A program made the translations under genes and the position numbers. Below are positions 27,430 through 38,500 of a stretch of 64,000 nucleotides of DNA, piece after piece. The notes below the pieces were generated by a model that saw nothing but the letters and a program-made list of their open reading frames with translations, had not been told where the DNA came from and did not search any database. The DNA is taken from the NCBI GenBank assembly GCA_963662155.1, contig OY759266.1, forward strand, positions 56,667,010 to 56,731,009. Direction: 5' to 3'. Source of the stretch: Lamellibrachia columna. Its lineage: Eukaryota; Annelida; Polychaeta; Sabellida; Siboglinidae. Position 1 is the first letter of the stretch; every line of letters begins with the position of its first letter.

Positions 27430-29440
27430 TCTGATTGGCTGTGCTGAAGTAGGCTTACACGAAGAAATTGGGCTGCAGAAGCAACTGAAAATTAAGCTAG
27501 TTGGGAACAGACTGCGATGGGCAAGACATGTTCAGATAATGGGTGAGGAAAGATTGTCAAAGAGAGTGTAGAAGAAGGCGGTAGAAGGAGAAGAGGGTGG
27601 TAGCAGAAGAAGAGGGTGGTAAAAGGAGAAGAGGCTGGTAGGAGAGGAGGTAGAACGAGAAGAGGGTGGTAGAAGGAGAAGAGGGTGGTAGAATGAGATG
27701 AAGGTGGTAGAATGAGTAAAAGGTTGTAGAAATGGAAGAGGGTGGTAGAAGGAGAAGGTGGTAGGAGAAGAAAGTGGTAGAAAGAGATGGTAGAAGAAGA
27801 CGGTAGAAGGAGAAGAGGGTGGTAGCAGAAGAAGAGGGTGGTAAAAGGAGAAGAGGCTGGTAGGAGGAGGTAGAACGAGAAGAGGGTGGTAGAAGGAGAA
27901 GAGGGTGGTAGAATGAGATGAAGGTGGTAGAATGAGTAAAAGGTGGTAGAAATGGAAGAGGGTGGTAGAAGGAGAAGGTGGTAGGAGAAGAAAGTGGTAG
28001 AAAGAGATGGTAGAAGAAGACGGTGGTAGAAGAAGTTGTTCAAGGAGTAGAGGGTGGTAGAAGAAGAAACGGGTGGCGCAGAAGGAGAAAAGGGTGCTAG
28101 AAGGAGAAGAGGGTAGGAGAAGAGAGTGGTACAAGAAGTGTTAGAAGAAGAAGAGGGTGGTAGAAGAGGGCATTAGAAGAAGAGGGTGGTAGAAGAAGAG
28201 GGTGATAGAAGAAGAGGGTGCTAGAAGAGGTGGCAGATGGAGATGGTGGTAGAAGAGGGTGGTAGAAAAAGAGGTGAGAGAGGGCGGTAGAAGGAGAATA
28301 GGGTGATAGAAGAAGAGGGTGGTAGAAAGAGAATAGTGTGGCAGGAGAAGAAGGTGGTAGAAAAACTGGTAGAAGAAGAAGATGGTAGTAGAAGGAGAAG
28401 AGGGTGGTAGAAGAAGAAGTGGTAGAAGACAAGGGTGGTAGGAGAAGAGGATGGTAGAGGAAGAAGGTAGTAGAAGAAGAGGGTGGTAGAAAGAGAAGAG
28501 GGTCCTAGAAGGAGAAGAGGGTGGTAGAAGAAGAGGTGGTATAAGGAGAAGAAGGTGGTAGGAGAAGAGGGTGGTAGAAGAAGACAAGGGTGGTAGAAGG
28601 AGAAAAGGGTGGTAGAGGGAGAAGGCAGTAGAAGAAGAGGGTGGTATAAGGAGAAGAAGGTGGTAGAAGGAGAAGAGGGTCGTAGAAGAAGACAAGGGTG
28701 GCAGAAGGAGAAAAGGGTGGTAGAGGGAGAAGGCAGTAGAAGAAGAGGGTGGTAGAATGAGAAGAGGGTGGCAGAAGCAGAAGAGGCCGGTAGAAGGAGA
28801 AGAGGGTGCTAGAAGGAGAAGAGGGTGGTAGAAGAGAGTGGTAGAAGGTGGTAGAAGTAGAAAAGGGTGGTAGGAGAAGAGGGTGGTAGAAGGCGAAGAG
28901 GTTGGTAGAGAAAGAGAAGAGGCTGGTAGAAGAAGAGGTTAGTAGGAGTGGTAGAAGATGAAGAGTGTGGTAGAAGAGGGTGGCAGAAGAGTGTGCTAGA
29001 AGGAGAAGAGGGTGGTACAAGAAGAGGTGGTAGAAGAAGAAGAGGGTGGTTGAAGGAGAAGAGGGTGGTAGGAGGTTGTAGAAGGAGAAGAGGGTGGTAC
29101 AAGAAGAGGTGGTAGAAGAAGAAGAGGGTGGTAGGAGGTTGTAGAAGGAGAAGAGGGTGCTAGAAGGAGAGGAGGGTGGTAGGAGAAGAGGGTGGTAGTA
29201 CGAGAAGAGGGTGGTAGGAGAAGAGAGTAGTAGGAGAAGAGGGTGGTAGAAGAAGATGGTGGTATAAGGAGAAGAGGGTGGTAGAAGCAGAAGAGGGTGG
29301 TAGAAGCAGAAGAAGGTGGTAGAAGAAGAGGAAGACCAATATCAAGGATGGAGATATATGGATGAAGAGAGATGAAGACATGGCAGGGTTGAAGAGCTGA
29401 TATACGTGTAGTGGGGGGATGACAGAAGAGCATGAGGTGG
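27430..29440 (+). mobile_element. retroelement ORF C-terminus split by a purine-rich array
   Basis: Plus-strand sequence at 27430-27560 encodes LIGCAEVGLHEEIGLQKQLK then NRLRWARHVQIMGEERLSKR, the typical LR(W)xGHVxRM..ERL.KR segment near the end of many retroelement ORFs. The expected continuation (GRRRRGRPxxRW) appears 1.8 kb later at 29313-29345 as GGRRRGRPISRME, followed by decayed EMKTWQG and QKSMRWKKAE. The array between them is made of the codons for the same Arg/Gly/Glu-rich stretch. The relic is inactive. Confidence 0.75.
27560..29330 (+). repeat. 1.8 kb purine-rich degenerate minisatellite
   Basis: Variants of gtggtagaaggagaagaggg in units of about 12-21 bp. The plus strand is almost all purine plus T within ggtggtag. 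A longer 222 bp period is visible on the left (gtagaaggagaagagggtgg at 27581 and 27803). Long Leu/Pro/Ser/Thr open frames on minus are by-products. Confidence 0.95.
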
Positions 29441-31001
29441 AAAAAAGCAGAGCACAGATACTAAAAGAAATATGCTAGTGTCCCCTGATCTGTAAGAGAC
29501 ATGGGGGAGAAGTTTAAGAAGAAATCGTTACCCTTCCTGCACTCATGTAGAAAATATTAGGTATTATACACTATTGAAAATGTATGGTGAAACCAAAATG
29601 CTCCAAAATTAAACACAGTGTATAATTCAGGGGATGCCTCTAACACGCGACAAACAATGTATACAAACAAAACAATGTGCATGATGCTTGCATTCTACTT
29701 GTCTACATCCGGCACCCGACAAAACAAATTAATTGCCAACAAAAAAATTACAAGTCTTTTAAAACGGTCACGTCCACACAGGTCCATTACCCGGCATGTG
29801 CTTTAATCAAGTATATCTTCATATCACTTAGAGCAGCGGCGATGACTTGATAAATCTGTGATTACGAGGCAAAGGGCGACATCAGCAAAAGTTACGAACT
29901 ACAACTGTCGTATAAATTACACGCATTAAACATCGCTTGAAATGTGCACCAAAGCGCATTTTCTCGCTGTCCACACTTGTATTCATGATAATGCCTGTTC
30001 GCAATTTATTTTAATTTAATTAAATAATTTATTACGAACCAACTGATAGCAACATGGAATAGAAGAAAACAAGAGTCCAGTAGTCAAGGACCTGACTCCA
30101 AATACACGACTAATAGATTTACAAATGTCAGGTATACATCTGATACCGACACCATTTCAAGAGATTGTTCATTAATCTCCAGTCCAACACAACTCGAATA
30201 AGGCTTAGCTCGACATTTCAGCTCGCAAAAAGGCACAAACACAGAAAACCTATTTAACACAAAAACAGAACAAAACACGTTTGTTATTATATGATAGTTG
30301 ATAACACACCAGAACAAAAACATGTTTACTACTTGACACCACTCCAGAAAAAATTGCTATTGTACGAGACCACTCAAGAAAAAAAATACGTTTGCTACTT
30401 GATGTCATGATTGAGCAGTTGTCACCGGTCACTTGAAATAAGGAAGTTCAGCATGCCAAACTTATAACGTTTATGAATAGAAGATGTGATCTACATGTAT
30501 ATAACTTGTAGATCGTAAGTTAACTAAACGACCACCAAAATAACTTCATAATGTTGGTTGAAAACTTGTAGATATATATGCCTGTATCTGTTCCGCTTCA
30601 AGTAACGTGAAAACTGAGCTTTATAAGTAAACAATGACATAATATATATTTTATATACATATATATATATATACGTTATCTGTAAGAACGTTTCGTGTTT
30701 TGCTTTAAATGACTATACACTTAACTGTTCAACGTGTTTTTGCAAAGGGCCTCACAAATATGTACACTCTTTATTACAAAAACCACAGTTGGGAAGTAGG
30801 ATTCTGTGAAAACAGAACATAACCCATAATTCCAGCCAGCAAGTGTCATGTGTAATTAGATAAATTAAAAGACCAACACAACTCTTTCAAAAATATATCT
30901 CATCAGTTGCTTTATTATTATTATGTACCTTTGCGTTTTCTCATCATCGTCACGTTATCTACAAATCATAGTACACTATATACACACCAGGTAACATAAT
31001 G
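29441..31001. other. unique AT-rich region downstream of WAPL
   Basis: No coding signal. Minus-strand AATAAA hexamers at 30770-30775 and 30911-30916 are possible polyadenylation signals for WAPL, but such hexamers are common in AT-rich DNA. Confidence 0.35.
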
Positions 31002-31098
31002 ACACGGGGCAACACCACATGTCAATCAGGGACAACACCCCATGTTAATCAGGGGCAGCACCCGTGTTAATTAGGGGTAACACCACCGTGTCAATCAA
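31002..31098. repeat. about 29 bp degenerate direct repeat, 4 copies
   Basis: Copies share gggcaacacc / ggggcagcaccc followed by gtgtcaatca or gttaatca. Confidence 0.75.
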
Positions 31099-31499
31099 TG
31101 TCTAAACTCAATAGTGATATGAGGAAACTCCCCACAGCTCAGCTTCAACATTTGCCCTGAACAAGTTTCACTTATAAAAATGACTTATTTCATCCGCCTT
31201 AGTGAACATTATTATTAACTGCTGCAGTGAATTCTCCTCATGAACTACGAGAGTTAGCGTTCAGGAAGACAACGTCATCTGTTCAATAAATTGTCTCACA
31301 ATTAATGTTTTGTGACATCGATGCAGTCTGTCTCAGTGTCATTCAACCAGTGCTGCTTCGTCTTGTAAATGGACTTGGTGACAAACCTGGCCACAATACT
31401 TGGTCATTTATGTCACCCAAAGTAAAACATACATTTTGTAAATGACATACTAGATCATGCACACCTGGTCACATAAGCCGTCAAGTCTCCAGTGGCTGC

Positions 31500-32060
31500 A
31501 TCACAGGCAAACTTACAAGAGCTCTATGTTATCATAACTTACCACAAGTGCTTTTTGTGATCATATGTAGACCTACAAGTGGTCTATGTGATCACACACA
31601 GACCCACAAGTACTCTGCATGATCACATTCCGACCTACAAGTGCCTTGTCTGATCACATACAGACCGACAGGTGCTCTGTGTAATCACATGCAGACTTGT
31701 AAGTGCTCTGTATGATCACATGAAGACTTACAAGTGCCTTGTATGATCACATGCAGACCTACAGGTGCTCTGTGTGATCACATGCAGACTTGTAAGTCCT
31801 TGTTATGATCACATGAAGACCTACAAATACTATGTGTGATCTCTTACAAGTACTATGTGTGATCACATACAAGTACTCTGTGTGATCACATTCCGACCTA
31901 CAGGTACTCACATGCAGACCTATAAGTGCTCTATGTGATCATATAGAGACCTACTAGTACTGTGTGATCACATACAAACCTACTAGTAATGTGTGCGATC
32001 ACACACAAACTTACAAATGCTCCGTATAATCACATATGCGCTACAAGTACTTTGTGTGAT
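31500..32060. repeat. about 31 bp degenerate minisatellite, about 17 copies
   Basis: Units share tgatcacatgcagacctaca followed by agtgctctgtg. Spacing and sequence vary, so the array looks old. It lies in the presumed WAPL 3' untranslated or downstream region. Confidence 0.85.
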
Positions 32061-32552
32061 GGCTACCTGTCTTAGTGACTTTGTTCTCAACTTTTACACA
32101 AGAAAAACTTTAATCACATCTGAAATATAAACTGACGTCTGTAAAAAAAATTTCTTTTGAACCTTTCCACATGCAAATTAACTGTTATTTCACGCGAATG
32201 TTATTCAGTAATCTGCCAATAGATAAAACAAAACGACATGAACATGTACAGAACACACGTCCGATGAACAAATCTATTCCCATCACTGTACATTATCGAT
32301 ATTTAGTATCACACAAATGCTGCATATACAAATGAAAACCCTGCTGAATCTCAAAGTGATATTTCTACGGTAACCAATGTGTAGTCATGACAACTACCAA
32401 TTCTAGACAATTAGCTAAGTGGCACACTACATTTCCTGATAAACAAAACTTGTCATGACAGATGGAATCAGTGTGAACTAAAAGACAAATATATTTACAA
32501 GAAATTGCTACTGCCTAAAAAAGTTACTATGGAAATTTGGGTTTGGACAAGT
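32061..32552. other. presumed WAPL 3' UTR, no other feature
   Basis: Sequence immediately downstream (minus) of the probable WAPL stop. AT-rich, with no other gene or repeat recognised. Confidence 0.35.
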
Positions 32553-32597
32553 TTAACCCAAAATTCTAGCACAGCACCCTGTAACTCCACTGCAAAC
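32553..32597 (-). CDS. WAPL: probable last WAPL exon (14 codons plus stop)
   Basis: A long pyrimidine tract ending cccacctaccag precedes [14 protein letters not shown] and TAA in the required phase 0. The G-x-T-G falls at the same distance from MNFT as GTTG does from MNLT in vertebrate WAPL, but the tail is shorter and diverged. An alternative acceptor near 33866 would give a tail [11 protein letters not shown]; its tract is poorer. Confidence 0.5.
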   Translation of the reverse strand, partial: VCSGVTGCCARILG

Positions 32598-35500
32598 CTG
32601 GTAGGTGGGAGAAGGAACCACAGTAGGAAGAGAGGAACTGAAGACACGGGAGAGAACAAAAGGGGAAGGAGACTCTGTGCAGTCCCCCCAGAAGGGAAGT
32701 GAACTACTACATCCACGTGCAAAAAAATCATAACAAATGTTGGTGAATAATCTCACTGAATGACAATGATTGTTACTGGATCTAGTGGAATGATTAGGCA
32801 TAGATGAGAAATACTTTTAACTTGACTAGACTGTCATGGCAACACGGCCAAAACAATGCCCTGTTCCTCTATTTACCAACACTCACACATGCTACATAGA
32901 CATGTACATTACCTACATGCTAGTACTTCAAACATGGGTCTATCAGCATGCATAACACACGTACATAACACGTCACTGCAACGTGCTTCCAGTGACCTCA
33001 CATGAACATGCAGAAACTTTGCACACGGTCCAATCCATATTATTCACATCTGCTGCACTAGCTATTAAAACTCCCTGCTTAATTCATTTGCAAATTAGGT
33101 TAACTTATGTTCAAATATGTGTATACTTTTGTTAACATCATTGAAAGAATTGACTTTGATTGGGTAACTTGAAAGAGTGAAAAGCCTTAGCCTTATATAG
33201 AACCGAACCACTTTTGCCATTATTCCACTGAATTTTGACTCGTCCATAATATTTTAACAGTTTGTCCGTTGATTTCATTAAAACTACGTCATACATTTAT
33301 ACAAGAGAGCTGGCGTGTCATATTAGATACTACCAGTAGAGCCAGCATGTCATATTGGATACTACTGGTAGAGCCAGCATGTCATATTGGATACTACTGG
33401 TAGAGCCAGCATGTCATATTGGATACTACTGGTAGAGCCAGCATGTCATATTGGTTACTAGAGCCAGCATGTCATACTGGATACTACTGGTAGAGCCAGC
33501 ATGTCATATTGGATACTACTGGTAGAGCCAGCATGTCATATTGGTTACTACCAGTAGAGCCAGCATGTCATATTGGATACTAGAGCCAGCATGTCATACT
33601 GGATACTAGAGCTAGCATGTCGTATTGGACACTAGACAGGTTGGATTCTTCGCAAAGTGATTCTAAAGAGAAGAGAAAATTGTTTATTGAGGATGGACAA
33701 GATACCTTGGCATCACCCTGGAATCGAAACAATGAGTAAATAAAATGAATATTATACACAATGCAACAGAACCGAGGTGACCGGAGTGGATTAAACACCT
33801 CTAAAAATCGGCTTAATTGTTTTTGTACTGATAAATCAACACAATATGACCAGTTCATCACCAGTAGCACCCTAGAATTGTTTGTACATGACTTGAAAGA
33901 AAGTCTACAAAACGCTGCTGTCATGCATTCCATCAGATGTTGCAATGAAACACTGTATGCTTGCTCCTGCTGTCAACAAAGTGTGTATTGCACAACGTAA
34001 CAGCGATTCTGGCCATTCATTGGAGATCAGACAAAGCCCAGATTTGCTCCTGTTATACGTGAACACAAGACTGGGCGAGTTTCGCAGACAGAGGAGCCAA
34101 GACAGTGACAAATATTCACACATTACACCAGTCCACACTGCATCAGCTGCCAAAGTTGTTGGAGTTACACAAAGAACAAGTTTTGCATTATCACCTCGCA
34201 CGATGCGGACCACCCTAACTGGACAGATGGACGGACGTTACGATAGCTGGAATCAACAGATTCTCTGCACCCAAATCGCCTCAGTGGTTGGTGGATCACG
34301 CAGAAATGACGTCAGCAGTCCTCGAACACGGCAATGATGTGTGCTATCGACCGGCTACTGTTTTGAGCACTGCTCGATGTCGACTGAAACACGTCAAACA
34401 AAATGTTGTCACCAATCTGTTTCTCAACACCACAAAGTCATTGAAATGGTTCATCTACTGCCTTAACGTACACTTCAACAGAGATTTAATGTGGCAGATA
34501 AGCATATCACATATTCAAGCACCATAATCATAATATGGTAACTTTTCTTCAAGAACAAATTAATAACTTGTGATATTTTGTATTATAACTACTCATGATG
34601 CTGCTAGCATTGACCAAACAGTGAGGAACACAGCTGGATGAGATGCTTTAGAGCTTCCATGATGGAAGCTCCCAGGATCAGTCACCCCACCGAGCAACTT
34701 CTGATAAACTAACTTATTTCACTTGGAACCCTGGTAGGAATTGGTGTAGCCAAAAGGAATGGGAGTAACAGGGTGCAGCAAGGGAGTGACAGGGAGCAGT
34801 CAAGGGAGGGAATTTCCCACAGGGAATGATAGCACCACTGCCTAAGATGTGGGCAACGTGTTTCACAGTTGACAGAACACTGATAGAACAGATGGAATCC
34901 CTGCGTAGCCTACAGCTGGAAACACACACCCAAGGAATACAAGGGTTTCCCTTGTGGGAAAGGCCATAACAGAACTGATGGATGTAAGTCCAATATATAT
35001 TGTTTTTTTAACTGTCCAAAACTGCCAAGGGTATGTTTTATTGACTTAAGAAACTCCTACAATCCCAATGCTGTGGCTTGAGGTTACCTCCCTTGGCGCA
35101 TTTCAAAGCCCTTCCCAACATCAAAGTAGACTAAGTCAGCCATTCCCAACTAAGTCCATGTGGGTAAGAAACAGGATCAGTAAGTTTTTTTCCCTTCTTG
35201 AGTTATCCATCTGTGGGACTTAACAAATCGCAGTTGACAAGCGATTACGCCTGACTGACTGCTCCAGACTGCTCCACGGGCAGCAGATGCCATAGTATGC
35301 TCTTATACATTACATGTTCCTTTCATTCTAAGTCCCTCCCACTCCGCAGGTTCGCCCCCTCCCAGTGAGTGAGGTGTCTCCTTCTGACTGCCTACCCACT
35401 CCCTCCCAGCCTTATTCTTACTACCTCCCTTCCTCCCTCCCTCTCTACAAACTCTCTCCCTCATCTTACCGTGAAGTTCATGAATCCGAGGAATTTCTTG

Positions 35501-38500
35501 AGCATGCGGATCATCGGTTCAAACTGCGCCTGAGGCAGCCAATCCTTGACCCGGTCAGCGAGATCCTTCAACCACAACACGTCTAATATCAACAACCACG
35601 GCAGTCGTAACACAAAAGTTCTTCCTCGTTTTTCCCTTTATAAAGAGGTGAAGCTAATTCTTATACTGCTGCACCACCCCAGCTGTTCTCCCTTTCCACT
35701 TCTCCCTATCGGCAGCCTTCTCCCTCCATCTGTCTTCCTCCTCTGCCTCTCCTACATCCCTCTTCAAGCAGTCCTTCCATTTTACATAAGTCAGATTTTA
35801 AACAGATTTTCTGTATATTGTTAACTATATCATTCAGTAATGCCCATTGTAAAATTGTTACAATGTCTGCTTATTAGTCTAGTCTTGGTGACACTTCAAC
35901 CTGTTATACAATGTCTTATCACACAACTGCAGTTGAATTGTTACTGCGATTACTTGAACACAGGCTTCAATTTTCATGGGAGTCCGTGACTCCTTGTTTC
36001 ACATACGGACTCCTTATATGTCCCTTGGAAGGAGTCTGTGTGATTCCCTATTTTTAAGAGACGATAAATCCAGTGCTAAAGTGGCCGATTTCAACGATCC
36101 ACCAATGTGCGTGTATGCTGCCATCTTGAATCAGCTTCGGTCTGTAATGAGCGGTCATACTCGCTTCTGTCAGTTCGAAAATACTCGTGAGCGCGGCGCA
36201 TCACGATGCTTTTGGATCCATCTTGGGTTTTGGGCTACATGCAGGTGTTCGCTTGTGATTGGTCAAAATATTGGAATTAAATTAAATTGCTAGCCCGGGC
36301 CTGCATACACGCGCGGGAGATTAGTGTGCGTTGAAAAATTGCAGATTCCCAAATTTTTATGCGCGCTCCCAAATATGAGCAGAGTGGGAGTCCAACGGAC
36401 TCCCATCCAGTTTCCCATGAAATTCAATGCCTGTGAACACCATCACTCACCAAGTCTGTCTGCATGATGGTGCCGACCAACAGGGCAGTGTATGCTGCCA
36501 CTATACAGTCCTCCATGTGCTTGCCCATCCTGTGGAGAGCTGCAACAACACCCAATACTATCAACTATGGAGGAGACAAGGTGACAACACCTGGTACTGT
36601 CAACTAGGGCAGGGGACAAGGTGACAACACCCAGTACTGTCAACTAGGGCAGGGTACAAGGTGATAACACCTGGGTGATAACACCTGGTACTGTCAACTA
36701 GGGCAGGGGACAAGGTGACAACACCCAGTACTGTCAACTAGGGCAGGGGACAAGGTGATAACACCTGGGTGATAACACCTGGTACTGTCAACTAGGGCAG
36801 GGGACAAGGTGACAACACCCAGTACTGTCAACTAGGGCAGGGGACAAGGTGATAACACCTGGGTGATAACACCTGGTACTGTCAACTAGGGCAGGGGACA
36901 AGGTGACAACACCCAGTACTGTCAACTAGGGCAGGGGACAAGGTGATAACACCTGGGTGATAACACCTGGTACTGTCAACTAGGGCAGGGGACAAGGTGA
37001 CAACACCCAGTACTGTCAACTAGGGCAGGGGACAAGGTGACAACACCTGGTACTGTCAACTAGGGCAGGGGACAACATCCGGTACTGTTAACTATTTCTA
37101 AGCAAATTCTGCATATGAAACAGAGGATATTGGTGTCAACAAGGTGAAGATTTGTTGACAATATTCTCAAGAGACAACTTCACATATCTTCTTTGCCTTT
37201 TATGGTACGTACTCTGGTACTCTGTTTTGTAGGCTAACATAGCAAGTTGCAATTTAATACCAGTAATTAATCTTCTGTGAGGTGTGAAACTAAGTACAAA
37301 AGGTTTCTATTGAAGTGACTACCTGGCTTGCATCACAACAGGTGATATTCAACAAGTTGTACATAATAAAATGAATGATTCTGTAAAACATACTTGTGAA
37401 AGTTCAACAGTATGCAAAGATTACAAGTAAAAATAAATTCATTAATACATAAAAGTGATATCAAAAGGATAATTTTATGATGTGTGTTAATAGAGAAATA
37501 TGTCATAACTACACACCTAAATGTCTAAAAAGTATGATTGCTAGTTGCAGTTATATTAACCCTAACTGAAATAATGATACTCTATTGCTTTCTACAATAA
37601 TTAAAACTGTGCATGTAGTACACTCTGCACATGTAGTACACTCTCACGTGTAGTACACTCTGCACGTGTAGTACATGCTGCACTTGTAGTACACACTGCA
37701 CGTGTAGTACACTCTGCACGTGTAGCACACTCTGCATGTGTAGTACACTCTGCAAATGTAGTACACGCTGCATGTGTAGTACACTCTGCACGTGTAGTAC
37801 ACTCTGCACATGTAGTACACTCTGCACATGTAGTACACTCTGCACATGTACACTCTGCAAATGTAGTACACTCTGCAAATGTAGTACACACTGCACGTGT
37901 AGTACACTCTGCACATGTAGTAAATGCTGCACATGTAGTACACGCTGCACATGTAGTACACACTGCATGTGTAGTACACACTGCACATGTAGTACACACT
38001 GCACATGTAGTACACACTGCATGTGTAGTACACGCTGCACATGTAGTACACGCTGCACATGTAGTACACACTGCACATGTAGTACACACTGCATGTGTAG
38101 TACATGCTGCACATGAAGTACACACTGCACATGTAATACACACTGCATGTGTAGTACACACTGCACGTGTAGTACACACTGCACGTGTAGTACACACTGC
38201 ACGTGTAGTACACACTGCACATGTAGTACATGCTGCACGTGTAGTACACACTGCACATGTAGTACACACTGCACATGTAGTACACACTGCATGTGTAGTA
38301 CACGCTGCACGTGTAGTACACGCTGCAAATGTAGTACACACTGCAAATGTAGTACACACTGCACGTGTAGTACACACTGCACATGTAGTACACACTGCAC
38401 ATGTAGTACACGCTGCACATGTAGTACACGCAGCACATGTGGACAGGATTGGAATAAATACACAGTTATCTCATATAATGGCAGCAGATGAACTACAAAT

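Noticed and set aside
27492..29433. Long minus-strand frames rich in Leu, Pro, Ser and Thr (up to 200 codons)
   Set aside because: Antisense of a purine-rich minisatellite. Several frames are open at once, as expected from repeats lacking stop triplets.
33761..34527. Overlapping plus and minus frames in the last WAPL intron as a gene
   Set aside because: Frames are short, overlap each other and show no family motif; more likely decayed repeat.
37582..38491. Frames of repeated VLHVQC, TTCAVC or CSTHCT up to 293 codons
   Set aside because: An 18 bp repeat keeps all frames open; there is no consistent start, splice context or coding bias.
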